Made by a program: the position numbers and the translations under genes. Of a DNA stretch of 64,000 bases, positions 19,415 through 29,500 are shown one piece after another. The DNA comes from Kribbella antibiotica (lineage in GTDB: Bacteria > Actinomycetota > Actinomycetes > Propionibacteriales > Kribbellaceae): NCBI RefSeq assembly GCF_004349055.1, contig NZ_SMKX01000012.1:1-64000 (forward strand), written 5' to 3'. Position 1 is the first letter of the stretch; the number at the start of each line of letters is the position of its first letter. The notes below the pieces were generated by a model. It was not told the DNA's origin. It searched no databases and worked only from the letters and a program-made list of their open reading frames with translations.

Positions 19415-20245
19415 TCAATGCGCTTCGAGCAAGAAACCCTCCACCAGAGACACGAAGCGCGGACCGTGCTCGATCTGCACCCAGTGCCCGCACTGCCCGA
19501 ACACGTGCAGCTGCGAGCGCTCGATCAGCTCCAGTAGCCGCACTGAACCGGCCAGCGGAATGACCTGGTCGTCCAGGCCGTGCAGGATCAGGGTCTCGTG
19601 CGGCAGGCCGGCGATCACGCTGTCGTCCAGCGCCAGCGCGTCGACCCCGCTCTGCCGCGGCGCCGGGAACATCGAGGCATAAGCCTCCTGTACGCCGGGC
19701 CGGGTGGCCGCGTCCAGCCGGAGCTGCGCGAGTCCGTCGTCCACCTTCGAGTGGTCGTAGGTGAAGACCCGCAGGAGCTCCCGCATCGCGGGCAGTGAAG
19801 GCTCGAAGCCCCACACGGCCTCCAGGCCAGGAGTGATCTCGAAGGGGACACCGACGCTGCCCATCAAGACGAGCCGGTCGACGCGCTCGGGGGCCTTGGC
19901 TGCCAGCCGCAGGGCCAGCGCGCCGCCGAAGCTGTTGCCGACAATCGAGACCTTCGGCAACTCCAGCGCGTCCAGGAAGCCGAGCAGGTGATCCAGCCAC
20001 AGCTCAGGTCCGTACGGCGTCTGCGGTGGCCGCGCGGTGTAGCCGAATCCGCGGATGTCCGGCGCGATCACCCGGTGGTGCCGCGACAGGGCGGGAAGCA
20101 CCGTGCGCCAGTTCGCCCACGCAGACACCCCCGGGCCGGAACCGTGGATCAGCAGGACGGGCGGACCTTCGCCGTGGTCGTGGTAGTTGGTCGCGAGGCC
20201 GTCGACGTCGAGGGTCCGGCCGATCTCCGGGTTGCTCTGGTTCAT
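19415..20245 (-). CDS. Meta-cleavage product (2-hydroxymuconic semialdehyde) hydrolase
   Basis: A 276-residue alpha/beta hydrolase of the XylF/DmpD/BphD group, which splits C-C bonds of ring-fission products. Seen are the oxyanion region LLIHGSGPGVSAWANW, nucleophile elbow VGNSFGGALALRLA (Ser in GNSFGG), the acid in LHGLDDQVIPL and the catalytic His in FGQCGHWVQIEH. SGPG followed by a GNSFGG elbow is characteristic of this subgroup. The gene is divergent from the ferredoxin and catechol dioxygenase, the enzyme that makes its substrate. Confidence 0.9.
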   Translation of the reverse strand: MNQSNPEIGRTLDVDGLATNYHDHGEGPPVLLIHGSGPGVSAWANWRTVLPALSRHHRVIAPDIRGFGYTARPPQTPYGPELWLDHLLGFLDALELPKVSIVGNSFGGALALRLAAKAPERVDRLVLMGSVGVPFEITPGLEAVWGFEPSLPAMRELLRVFTYDHSKVDDGLAQLRLDAATRPGVQEAYASMFPAPRQSGVDALALDDSVIAGLPHETLILHGLDDQVIPLAGSVRLLELIERSQLHVFGQCGHWVQIEHGPRFVSLVEGFLLEAH

Positions 20246-20383
20246 CCGCCGATACTTGCATAAGAATAGGGAACATTCTAGAAGTTGAGCCTTGAACTAG
20301 CGAGCATGAAGTGCCTACACTCCTTGCAATAGCGGGGATCGCTCAGAGTCAGCCCGCAGAGAATCTTGTTCGTGAAAGCAGGA

Positions 20384-20719
20384 ATGATGCCCCACATCAC
20401 CGTGCTGCCGCAGGGGCTTCAGGTGGTGGCGCAACCCGGTGAATCCGTTGTGGACGCACTTCGCCGACAGGGCTGGCGCAGTCGGTACAAATGCCGCCGA
20501 GGCGGCTGTGGCGTCTGCAAGGCGCAGTTGGTCAACGGCAGGGTGCGCTACCTGCAACCAGTTGCCGAATCTGTGCTCGGTACTACCGAACTGGCCGCCG
20601 GCCGCTGCCTGCCCTGCCGGGCGGTGCCGGTCACGGATGTCGTGGTCGACCTCGGCGCCGAACCGTTGCGTGCGGTGCTGACCAGCAATCCGGTCTCCCG
20701 CACCACCACCCACGAGTAG
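20384..20719 (+). CDS. XylT-like [2Fe-2S] ferredoxin
   Basis: A plant-type ferredoxin of about 111 residues. The ligands are in KCRRGGCGVCKAQL (C-x5-C-x2-C) plus a downstream Cys in GRCLPC. XylT-type ferredoxins reduce the oxidised active-site iron of catechol 2,3-dioxygenase and so rescue it from inactivation by substituted catechols; the dioxygenase gene starts 14 bp downstream. The start is uncertain: ATG 20384 and 20387 both stand close behind AGGA, and a weak TTG lies further upstream. Confidence 0.85.
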   Translation: MMPHITVLPQGLQVVAQPGESVVDALRRQGWRSRYKCRRGGCGVCKAQLVNGRVRYLQPVAESVLGTTELAAGRCLPCRAVPVTDVVVDLGAEPLRAVLTSNPVSRTTTHE

Positions 20720-20733
20720 GAAGGACGGTGACC

Positions 20734-21645
20734 ATGTCGGTCATCAGGTTGGGATACGTGCACGTCCGGGTCACGGACCTGGCGCAGGCACGGCAGCACT
20801 ATCAGGACACGCTCGGCATGGACGCCGTGCACGAGGAGGACGGCAAGGTCTACCTCAAGTCATGGGACGAGGACGACCATCACTCGGTCGTCCTGGAGGA
20901 AGGCGGCGTCGGCCTGGTCAAGTTCGGCTACAAGGTCGCCGGCGAGGGTGCGTTGGACGCGATCGAGAACCGGGTGCGCGCGTTCGGTGCCGGCAGCGAG
21001 CGGATGTCCAAGGGAGACAACGCCGGGGTGGGCGACGGACTGCGAATCACGCTGCCGTCCGACCACGTGCTGGAGCTGTACTCGGAGATCGACTACCTCG
21101 GTACCAAGGTCGGCAAACTGAACCCCGACCCGTGGCCGCGGGACCTGCGCGGCATCGGCGTACCGCGGATCAACCACGCGCTGATCACGACCGAGGACCC
21201 GGCGCTGCTGGAGCGATTCTTCACCGACGTACTGGCGTTCCGCCCGGCCGAGCGGCTGGTCGCCGGTGACGAAGAGTCGGATCTGGTCGGCTCCTGGATG
21301 TTCTGCGGCGACCAGCCGCACGACGTCGCGTTCGTCAAGGGCCCGAACGGTAAGCTGCACCACTTCGCCTACGAGATCGACGACTGGAGTGCGCTGCTGC
21401 GGGCCGGCGATGTGATGTCGATGGACGACGTGCCGATCGACCTCGGTCCGGCTCGGCATGGCATCACCCGGGGTGGCACGATCTACTTCTTCGACCCGTC
21501 CGGTAACCGCAACGAGGTCTTCTCCGGCGGCTACCGCACCGGCGCCGACTTCCGGCCGATCACCTGGACGATGGACCAGGCCGCCCGCGGGATCAACTAC
21601 ACCCACCGCGAGATCGACCAAGCGTTCCTCGATGTGGTCACCTGA
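20734..21645 (+). CDS. Catechol 2,3-dioxygenase (extradiol)
   Basis: A 303-residue two-domain vicinal-oxygen-chelate dioxygenase of the XylE type. The iron ligands are the His of RINHALITTED, the His in KLHHFAYEIDDW and the Glu in FFDPSGNRNEVF. It opens catechols next to the hydroxyl pair, giving 2-hydroxymuconic semialdehydes for the hydrolase at 19415-20245. The frame is open further upstream, but the ATG at 20734 matches the family N-terminus (IRLGYVHVRVTDL) and has GGAAGGA upstream. It ends 7 bp from the convergent IclR gene. Confidence 0.93.
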   Translation: MSVIRLGYVHVRVTDLAQARQHYQDTLGMDAVHEEDGKVYLKSWDEDDHHSVVLEEGGVGLVKFGYKVAGEGALDAIENRVRAFGAGSERMSKGDNAGVGDGLRITLPSDHVLELYSEIDYLGTKVGKLNPDPWPRDLRGIGVPRINHALITTEDPALLERFFTDVLAFRPAERLVAGDEESDLVGSWMFCGDQPHDVAFVKGPNGKLHHFAYEIDDWSALLRAGDVMSMDDVPIDLGPARHGITRGGTIYFFDPSGNRNEVFSGGYRTGADFRPITWTMDQAARGINYTHREIDQAFLDVVT

Positions 21646-21651
21646 GGATGG

Positions 21652-22395
21652 CTACTGGCGCGACTTCAGCGCTTCACTGATGCCGGCAGCGGCAGCCCGT
21701 ACTGACGCAGCGTGGGTCTGGGGATGGAACCTGGTGACCGGACCCGCGACGCTGACCGCTGCGACCACACGGCTGCCGTGAGACCTGATCGGGCCGGCCA
21801 CGCAGACCAGACCCACCTGTGATTCCTCGAACTCGTAGGCGACCCCGGTCTCGACCACCTGCACCAACTGCCTTGTCAGCGCGCCCGGGGTGACGAGGGT
21901 ACGGGCTGCCCGGCGCTCCAGCTTGCCGGACAGGATCTCGTTTTGTACCTCTGGCGGGGCGTGTGCGAGGAGGACCTTGCCGATCGCCGTGGCGTGCAAC
22001 GGCAGCCGCCCACCGAGGCGGGACGGTGAGGCGGCCTGCTGGTGGCCGGCGAGCTTGGCGACGTACACGACCTCGTGGCCGTCGCGGATCCCGAGATGGA
22101 CGGTTTCATGGGTGCGCTCGTAGAGATCCTCGAGGAACGGGGTCGCGACCTCGATGAGCTTGCGCTCGACCGACGCGCGCATGCCCAGCTCGAACAGGTG
22201 ACCCCCGAGCCGATAGCCACCCGGGTCGCGATCGATCAACCGCGCGTCAGCCAGGTCGCCGAGCAGCCGGTGCAGGGTCGCCTTCGGCAGGTCGGTCCGC
22301 TGCTGCAGCTCCGCGAAGCCCACCTGCTCGTCATCCGCGCCGAACGCGTGCAGGACGAGCATCACCTTGCCGAGCAGGGTGTTCGGAGCGGTCAT
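21652..22395 (-). CDS. IclR-family transcriptional regulator
   Basis: About 247 residues. The N-terminal winged helix (GFAELQQRTDLPKATLHRLLGDLADARLI) is followed by the IclR effector domain (RTHETVHLGIRDGHEVVYVAKL, then LPLHATAIGKVLLA). I chose ATG 22395 (MTAPNTLLGK) rather than a frame-open codon at 22422, which would lie within the inverted repeat. It is divergent from the hydratase-dehydrogenase-aldolase operon with 80 bp between, and IclR proteins typically control such adjacent aromatic catabolic operons. Confidence 0.9.
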   Translation of the reverse strand: MTAPNTLLGKVMLVLHAFGADDEQVGFAELQQRTDLPKATLHRLLGDLADARLIDRDPGGYRLGGHLFELGMRASVERKLIEVATPFLEDLYERTHETVHLGIRDGHEVVYVAKLAGHQQAASPSRLGGRLPLHATAIGKVLLAHAPPEVQNEILSGKLERRAARTLVTPGALTRQLVQVVETGVAYEFEESQVGLVCVAGPIRSHGSRVVAAVSVAGPVTRFHPQTHAASVRAAAAGISEALKSRQ

Positions 22396-22412
22396 GGGCC
22401 GATGATCGCATG

Positions 22413-22435
22413 ATAGTTCCACTGAGCGGAACTAT
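22413..22435. promoter_or_regulatory. IclR operator candidate
   Basis: ATAGTTCC (22413-22420) and GGAACTAT (22428-22435) are a perfect 8-bp inverted repeat around a 7-bp centre. It lies in the 80-bp space between the divergent IclR gene and the meta-cleavage operon. TTCC/GGAA half sites of this kind are usual for IclR-type regulators, and the location lets one bound protein control both directions. Confidence 0.7.
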
Positions 22436-22475
22436 TGGCTGCGACGCTGGGCGGGTTCCGCGCAACCATTCAAGC

Positions 22476-23276
22476 ATGACGTCTCCTACCGCCAGTACCC
22501 TCGACGAAGCCGTGGCCCGTCTCGCCGCTGCGGCCGGCACCGGTGTCGGCTGCGCGCCGGTGCGCGAGCTGATCGGCGCCGACATCACGGCGGCCTACGC
22601 GGTCCAGCAGAAAGGGATCACAGCTAGGGTCAACGGGGGCGCGACCCTCCTCGGTCGCAAGATCGGGTTGACCTCGGAGGCGGTCCAGCGCCAGTTGGGT
22701 GTCGATCAGCCGGACTTCGGCGTACTGCTGAGTGACATGGCGTATGCCGACGCGGCCGAACTGCCGGTGAATCGGCTGCTGGAGCCTCGGGTGGAGGCGG
22801 AGATAGCCTTTGTCCTGAAGGCGGATCTGGCCGTCGGGCCGTTCGACGCGGACTTGGTTGCGGGCGCGGTCGACTACGCTGTCGCGGCGCTGGAGATCGT
22901 GGACAGCCGGATCGCGGGCTGGGACATCACCTACGCCGACACGATCGCCGACAACGCTTCCGCGGCTCTGTACGTGCTCGGCCGGGACAGAGCCGGACTG
23001 GACGGATTCGTCCCACGCGTGGCCACTATGTCGATGAGCCTCAACGGTGCCGTCGTCTCCACCGGTACAGGTGCGGCGTCTCTCGGCGATCCGCTGGCGG
23101 CGCTGGCTTGGCTGGCCATGATCGCGTTGGCGATGGGTGCTCCGCTGAGGGCCGGTGAGGTGGTGCTCAGCGGCGCGCTCGGTCCAGTGGTACCGATCGG
23201 CGCTGGGGACTCCGTGACGGCAACGATCAGCGGCCTCGGCTCGGTCCAGGCGTCTTTCGTGCTGGCCCCCGAATGA
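22476..23276 (+). CDS. 2-oxopent-4-enoate hydratase
   Basis: A 266-residue member of the fumarylacetoacetase-like hydratase family (XylJ/DmpE/MhpD) that adds water to 2-oxopent-4-enoate to give 4-hydroxy-2-oxovalerate. Typical segments are [19 protein letters not shown], the metal-binding [12 protein letters not shown] and [12 protein letters not shown]. The ATG at 22476 fits the family start; further upstream extension would run into the operator. Its stop overlaps the acetaldehyde dehydrogenase start by four bases. Confidence 0.92.
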   Translation: MTSPTASTLDEAVARLAAAAGTGVGCAPVRELIGADITAAYAVQQKGITARVNGGATLLGRKIGLTSEAVQRQLGVDQPDFGVLLSDMAYADAAELPVNRLLEPRVEAEIAFVLKADLAVGPFDADLVAGAVDYAVAALEIVDSRIAGWDITYADTIADNASAALYVLGRDRAGLDGFVPRVATMSMSLNGAVVSTGTGAASLGDPLAALAWLAMIALAMGAPLRAGEVVLSGALGPVVPIGAGDSVTATISGLGSVQASFVLAPE

Positions 23277-24220
23277 CCGGGCGGACGAAGGTTGCGGTGA
23301 TCGGCTCGGGCAATATCGGCACCGATCTGATGATCAAGGTGCTTCGGCTGTCGGAGACGCTCGAACTGGCTGCAATGGTGGGGATCGATCCGAACTCCGA
23401 TGGACTGGCCCGGGCCGCTCGCCTCGGAGTGCCGACTACGGCAGAAGGTGTCGACGGGCTGATCGCGATGCCGGGCTTCGCCGAGATCGCGATCGTCTTC
23501 GACGCGACTTCGGCGCCGGCCCATCACGCCAACGCGGCCGCCCTGGCGCCGTACGGGAAGAGGCTGATCGATCTGACGCCGGCGGCGATCGGGCCGATGG
23601 TGGTACCGGCCGTGAACCTCGACGACCACCTGGCAGCGGGCAACGTGAACATGGTGACCTGCGGTGGCCAGGCGACGATCCCGATCGTGGCGGCTCTAGC
23701 AGCCGTCGTCCCGGTCCCGTACGCCGAGATCGTGGCCTCGATCGCGTCGCGGTCGGCCGGTCCGGGGACCCGGGCGAACATCGACGAGTTCACCGAGACG
23801 ACCTCGCGGGCCATCGTCGAGGTCGGTGGCGCCGGCCGGGGCAAGGCGATCATCGTACTGAACCCAGCGGAACCGCCGCTGATCATGCGGGACACAGTGC
23901 TGGCGCTGGTGAACGCGCCGGATCCCGTTGCCCAGGAGGCCATCCGGACGGCTGTTGCCGAGATGGTCGAGCGGGTCGCGGCCTATGTGCCGGGCTATCG
24001 GCTGAAGCAACAGGTCCAGCTCATCGCCGTCGACGGCCGGGACTACGCGACGCTCACCGGCGAACCCGTCACCCATCAGGTGTCGGTGCTGCTCGAGGTC
24101 GAGGGCGCCGCGCACTACCTGCCGGCGTACGCCGGGAACCTCGACATCATGACCAGCGCCGCGCTCCGGATGGCCGAGGCGCTGGCCGGATCCACTCAGG
24201 CGCGGAAGGTTTCGGCATGA
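23273..24220 (+). CDS. Acetaldehyde dehydrogenase (acylating)
   Basis: A 315-residue enzyme of the DmpF/BphJ family that oxidises acetaldehyde, or propionaldehyde from methylated rings, to the acyl-CoA with NAD. The NAD loop [16 protein letters not shown] is at the N-terminus, and the catalytic Cys sits in [13 protein letters not shown]. In this family the enzyme forms a channelling complex with the aldolase, whose gene follows with a four-base overlap. Confidence 0.95.
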   Translation: MTGRTKVAVIGSGNIGTDLMIKVLRLSETLELAAMVGIDPNSDGLARAARLGVPTTAEGVDGLIAMPGFAEIAIVFDATSAPAHHANAAALAPYGKRLIDLTPAAIGPMVVPAVNLDDHLAAGNVNMVTCGGQATIPIVAALAAVVPVPYAEIVASIASRSAGPGTRANIDEFTETTSRAIVEVGGAGRGKAIIVLNPAEPPLIMRDTVLALVNAPDPVAQEAIRTAVAEMVERVAAYVPGYRLKQQVQLIAVDGRDYATLTGEPVTHQVSVLLEVEGAAHYLPAYAGNLDIMTSAALRMAEALAGSTQARKVSA

Positions 24221-25224
24221 GGATTTTCCTGCAGGACGTCACATTGCGGGATGGGATGCACGCCTTGCGGCACCGGATCACCCCGGCCAAGGTGGCCGAG
24301 ATCGCGTGGGCGCTCGATCGGGCCGGTGTGGACGCGATCGAGGTGTCGCATGGTGATGGTCTGGGCGGTGGGTCGCTGGTGTACGGGCCGGGGAGTCATA
24401 CCGACTGGGAGTGGATCGAAGCCGCTGCGGGTGCTGTGACGTCGGCACGGCTGACCACATTGTTGTTGCCAGGTATCGGGACGGTCGATGACTTGCGGCG
24501 TGCCCACGAACTCGGGGTGCGGTCGGTCCGGATCGCAACGCATTGCACGGAGGCCGACATCAGCGCCCAGCACATCGCCGCGGCACGAGAGCTCGGGATG
24601 GACGTGTCCGGGTTCTTGATGATGAGCCATCTCGCCGGGCCGTCGGAGCTGGCCGGCCAGGCTGCGCTGATGGCGTCGTACGGGGCTCATTGTGTCTACG
24701 TCACTGACTCGGGTGGGCGGCTGCTGATGGACGACGTGCGCGATCGGGTGCGGGCGTACCGGGAGGTGCTCGATGATGGGGTCGAGATCGGGATCCATGC
24801 GCACGAGAACCTGTCGCTGGCCGTCGCGAACTCGGTGATCGCTGTGGAGGAAGGCGCCACGCGGGTGGACGCGTCGCTGGCCGGGCTTGGCGCGGGGGCC
24901 GGCAACTGTCCGATCGAGCCGTTCGTTGCTGTTGCGACGTTGCGGGGCTGGGAGCAGGGGACGGATCTGTTCGCATTGCAGGACGCGGCTGAGGAGTTGG
25001 TCCGTCCGTTGCAGGACCGGCCGGTTCGGGTCGATCGTGAGACGCTCACGTTGGGGTTTGCCGGGGTGTACGGCTCGTTCTTGCGGCACGCGGAGGCTGC
25101 TGCCGAGCGGACCGGGACCGAGGTCCGCGCGATCCTGGTCGAGGCCGGCCGCCGACGGCTGGTGGGCGGTCAGGAAGATCTGCTGACCGACATCGCCCTC
25201 GATCTGGCAGCGACGCCTTCCTAG
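24217..25224 (+). CDS. 4-hydroxy-2-oxovalerate aldolase
   Basis: A 335-residue class II aldolase of the DmpG/BphI family that splits 4-hydroxy-2-oxovalerate into pyruvate and acetaldehyde. Seen are the HMG-CoA-lyase-like start [14 protein letters not shown] with the metal Asp and catalytic Arg, and the metal-binding [12 protein letters not shown]. The C-terminal communication domain that docks on the dehydrogenase is full length. It ends the hydratase-dehydrogenase-aldolase operon. Confidence 0.95.
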   Translation: MRIFLQDVTLRDGMHALRHRITPAKVAEIAWALDRAGVDAIEVSHGDGLGGGSLVYGPGSHTDWEWIEAAAGAVTSARLTTLLLPGIGTVDDLRRAHELGVRSVRIATHCTEADISAQHIAAARELGMDVSGFLMMSHLAGPSELAGQAALMASYGAHCVYVTDSGGRLLMDDVRDRVRAYREVLDDGVEIGIHAHENLSLAVANSVIAVEEGATRVDASLAGLGAGAGNCPIEPFVAVATLRGWEQGTDLFALQDAAEELVRPLQDRPVRVDRETLTLGFAGVYGSFLRHAEAAAERTGTEVRAILVEAGRRRLVGGQEDLLTDIALDLAATPS

Positions 25225-25416
25225 TGGTCTGTACTGGTAGCCGGCCGGCGTACCGGCTGTCCTGGTTGATCAGCTCGTCACTGCCGGCCAAGCACTCCGC
25301 TGCTCTATTGCGGGCACACACCGGTTGATGCGTTGCTGACCTAGCATCAGGAGTCGCGTGAACTGATCGGGCTCCAAGTTGCATCACGGCGACCACACGA
25401 TGAGTGGAGATGATTG

Positions 25417-25980
25417 ATGGCCGGCGGTTTCCCCTTCGAAATGCCGCCCCGGGAAGTGCTTCAGGCTCGGCAGAAGGTCGTGCTCGATCATTTCCACGAC
25501 GAGGTCCGGCAGGACTGGGACGATGTGCTCGCGACGTTCCCGCATCCCCACTACGAGCTGATCGCGCAGATGACAGTGCACGACGGTGACGGGCCGGTGC
25601 GGTCGTACTACCACGACACCCGGGTTGCCTTTCCCGACCAGGACCACGAGATCATCGCGTTCCGGCACAGCCATGACGCGGTGATCGTCGAGTTCTGGTT
25701 GATCGGTACGCATCTCGGCCCGCTCGGCGAGATTCCGCCGACGGGCGGCCGGCACCGGACTCGAATGACGGCGTACTTCATCTTCGACGAGCAGAACAAC
25801 CTGGTCACCGAGCGGATCTACTTCGATCAGCTGAGCATCCTCAGCCAACTCCTCAGCGGCCTGAACAAGAAGAACCCACGAGACCTGCTGAAGCTCGTCC
25901 GTGCCTTCCTCGGCCTGCTGAAGATGAGTGGTAACGCCCCCGACCCGCGCCTGCAGAACACCGCCCCGCCAGACCTCTAG
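25417..25980 (+). CDS. SnoaL-like/NTF2-fold protein
   Basis: A 187-residue protein with the alpha-plus-beta cone pattern of SnoaL-like proteins: helix-rich start (REVLQARQKVVLDHFHDEV), then beta strands with HDAVIVEFWLIGTH and TAYFIFDEQNNLVTERIYFD. The last motif, with an acidic residue before Tyr-Phe-Asp, is typical of SnoaL-like cyclases and related hydratases or isomerases. The start is ATG 25417 with GGAGATGA upstream. It lies 192 bp after the aldolase and might act on an aromatic or polyketide intermediate; no specific reaction can be assigned. Confidence 0.6.
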   Translation: MAGGFPFEMPPREVLQARQKVVLDHFHDEVRQDWDDVLATFPHPHYELIAQMTVHDGDGPVRSYYHDTRVAFPDQDHEIIAFRHSHDAVIVEFWLIGTHLGPLGEIPPTGGRHRTRMTAYFIFDEQNNLVTERIYFDQLSILSQLLSGLNKKNPRDLLKLVRAFLGLLKMSGNAPDPRLQNTAPPDL

Positions 25981-26026
25981 CAGGCGCACATGTCAGGGGA
26001 ATGTCCGTTGGAAATTTCCGTCAGTA

Positions 26027-26490
26027 CTACTGGGACCCATTGGGGCCGAAGACGATTCCGTTCTTCCAGGCGTTGCGTTCGAACATTCGCTGTAGCGGGG
26101 TCGCGACGACAGTCATGAGCGCGAGGATGGTGTACAGCTCGGCGGTGATGAGCCCGGCAGACAAGCCGATATTCAGCAGCACCAGCTCCATCAGGCCACG
26201 TGCGTTGGCCAGTGCAATCCGACCACCGGTTCCAGCCGTTGCCGGATCTGTTCGATCGGCTCGCCACGCGGCAGGCACAGCCCTGCGACGAACGTGCCGA
26301 GTACCGAGTGGATGCCGACGAAATCGGTGAAGCTCGCGGCGAGGAGTCGGCTCGTACTGCGAGGCTGGTCCAATGCCTTGGCGCCGCCGCGCCCCACCTC
26401 ACCTGCGCCAGCCGCCAGCTTCCCCGTCGCTTCCGGCTGGGAGGCACCGCAGACCATTGAACGGGCCTGCCCTATATGCGGCTGGCGCAC
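26027..26490 (-). pseudogene. Cation:proton antiporter remnant (CPA2 type)
   Basis: Two minus-strand frames carry parts of a CPA2-type Na+(K+)/H+ antiporter. The first (about 26360-26200) reads IHSVLGTFVAGLCLPRGEP, the conserved transmembrane region followed by the loop. The second (26165-26040) reads NARGLMELVLLNIGLSAGLI and LMTVVATPLQRMFER, near the end of the membrane domain. The N-terminal half and the segments between are missing and the frames differ, so the gene is dead. It closes the catabolic block at the border with the megasynthase region. Confidence 0.7.
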
Positions 26491-26500
26491 TGCCTAGGTG

Positions 26501-29500
26501 CTAGTAGACGGTCGCGCTCGGTGGCGTTGGGGTTTCGCCGATGCTGTAGACGTCGCAGCCGGTGATTCGGATCAGGACCTTACCGTCGCTGGTGGTGGCT
26601 TCGTCGAGGTTCGCTTCGCGGTGGTGGTTCAGCAGGATGCCGTCCGGGTGAGCGCGGGAGACGACTGCGTCGCCTCCGTTGACGAAGAACTCGACACGCT
26701 CGATGCCACGAGGAACAACGATCAGGTTGACACCGTCCTTGTCCTTTTGCAGCATCCTGGTTCGGGCGAGGGCGTCGAGGAGGACGGACGGCACCGGCGG
26801 GTTCTCCAGCATCGACCGGGCCGACGGACTGTCAGCCGCCGCCGGCTGCCACCGTGCGCTGGATCCTGAGGGGCCCTCGATACAGCCGGTGGTGGCTCGG
26901 TAGACGCCGGTCAGTTGGACGACGCTGTCGGTCCGGTAGTAGGGATCGTCGCATGCCTTTCCTACTGGGCGCGGGACTGCCACCGGGAGCGGCGCAAGCT
27001 CTCCGAGTTCAACGACACAGTCGAAGTGTTCCCGGTCGGCACGCAGGATCCGGCCGTTTCGATCGACCGCGTCGCTCGTGATTGCCACCTTGACCCGTAC
27101 GACGCCGTCCGCCGCACCGAGAACTGTGGCGCGCACCTTATAGGGGCTGCCGGATTTGGGTTTCGGAGCGACGAAGGCCTTGAAGCGCAGGTCGGTGAGG
27201 GCCTTGACCGTACGTCCGGGCACGAGCACCGTGGCTGCTTCCGCGGCGATCGTGGCGAGTCCGGTGCCGTGCATCGTGGGTTTGCCATTGATCAGGTGGT
27301 CGGCCAAGTAGCCGGCCGCCTGCTTGGTGAGGTCTAGGACCCAACGGGCCTCGGTACTGGCGAGGTGGTGAGGAGTCGCCAGAATCCACGGTGCACGGGC
27401 CGCCCGGGGATGGACGAAATCGGGGAACTGGTCGCTGAACGTACGGGTTTCCTGTGGGTGCAGGAATGCCACGACCGGCTCGGTCCGGAGACCAACGGCC
27501 AGTTCCGCGGCGAAGTGCTCGACTCCCTCGGCCGGGTTGAGTGGGGCCATGATCCCGGCGCGCTCGTTGTTGCTCTGCATCAGGTCCGAGCCGCCCATTC
27601 CGACCTCCGACCAGATCGGCCAGACCATCGTCTGTTCGACAGCGCCGTGATGCAGCGAGCTGAGGAGTGCCGCTCCGTGCAGGTAGTCGTTGCCCGGGGC
27701 GTAGTCGGTCTCGCCTGGCAGACCGACCAGCCCGGCCACCGACCCGAAGTTGCACCAGGCCTGTGCGTCCGGGAAGGCTGCTTTGAGGTGATGGTAGCCA
27801 CGGACCTTGACGTCACGGATACGCCGCAGCGCAGCCAGGGTCAGTCGGGAGATGTCGCCGCCACCGTGCAGCCCGGCGCCGTGCAGGACAAGGTCGATCT
27901 CGGGGTCGACTGCACGGATCTGGTCCGCGGCCCGGCGCACGTCGTCTGCGTCGGTCAGGTCGCAAGACAGGTAGTGCACTGCGTCGTCACCACAGCTTGC
28001 GCGAAGCCGCTGCAGGGTCAGTTGCGACTCCCGGGCGTTGACGAGCCGGTCGAACCGGCCGCTGAGCTCCGGGATGCTCGCGGTGCCACGCTCCCGGCGC
28101 AGAAACTCGCTGCGCAGCCGGGGAAGGTCGGCGTCGTCGGCCGCGAGCAGCTCCGGAGACACTTCCTGGAGTTGTGAAGATCCCAGCAACCACAGGCGAA
28201 CCGACTGCCGCTCGGCCAGCTCGGCCAGCTCGGCCAGACAGGCGGCCGTGATTCCGCGAGCACCACCAGTGGCGACAACAACCGCACCGGGTCGCAGCGG
28301 GACGAGCTTGTGATCGGTTGCCGCAGGCACCAGTTTGGTCCGCAGCCGATTGCCTGCTTGGTGCACAGTTGTCGGATCGCCCGCATAGCAGTCGATCTCG
28401 CGGTGCAGCCGGCTCCAGGCGCCGTCCGGCTCGGCGATCACGACCGCAAGTGCTGTGTCCTTCAGGTCCCAGGCCAGGCTCTTGACGATTCCGGTGAACA
28501 GACCTGTGGCTGGGTGCGGCACGCCGCTGCGGAGTTCGTCGCTGAGATGGACTCCGATGGATCCACCGGCACTGATCCGGTCGAGGTTGGATTTGACCGC
28601 GAGGAACAGCGCCTCGTGGCCGTGCAACAGGTCGTCGAGCGGGTAGTGCGGCCATGGCGTTCCCTGCGTCGACCCGAGCATACGCAGATGCTGGAATTCG
28701 CCGGACCCGCTCCCGGCGGATGGAAACTGCTCCTCGATCGGCACCGACACGTCGAGGGTCCGGATCACCGCGCCGCTGTTCGCCACATCGGCCGGAATCT
28801 GATCCTCGCAGCCGGGACCCACCAAAATGAGCCAATCCGGTCCAGGCTCGGGCAGTGTCCGCAGCTGCGCCGGCTCCACCTCCTCGACCAGAGCCGCCAC
28901 GTACCGCTGGTTGGATCGCTGCGCGTCCGGGGTCGTGACTGTGATTACCGGTGCGGGGAATTCGCCGCTCACCCGCGTCCGGCCGGACAGGACAGCGGTC
29001 AGGAGGTCGATTGCGCCGCTGGCCCCCAGGTAGTCGCGATCGTGTCCTTCGGCCCTCGATCCAGGCTCGGTCTGCCCCGCCGACAGCGCCGCGAGAACCG
29101 GCCAACCGGCGGCGAGGGCGTCGGTCTCCCGGGCGAGAGCCAGTAGGAAGGCGCCTTCGCCGAGGGGGACCTTCGAGTCCAGCAGGGTCCGGAGTTCGTC
29201 ACTGCTGTTGCCGTTGGATGCAAGCACCAATGCGAGATCGAGTGCTCCGTCGAGCAGGTACTGCTCTGCGATCGCGACCGCGTGCAGCGCCGAAGCCGGG
29301 CCGCCGTCCGCCAGGACCACAGGCCCGTTCAGATTGAGCCGGTTAGCGATTCGGGATGCGGTCACGTTGCCCATCAGTCCGGGCTGGCTGTCAGGACCGG
29401 TCGGTACGACGGTCGCCCGGACGTCTGCCGTAACGGCCGCCACGGCTGCGGTGAAGGCGGTCGCGTCCAATGAACCCGGATTGACCGTTGCCAGGTCGTC

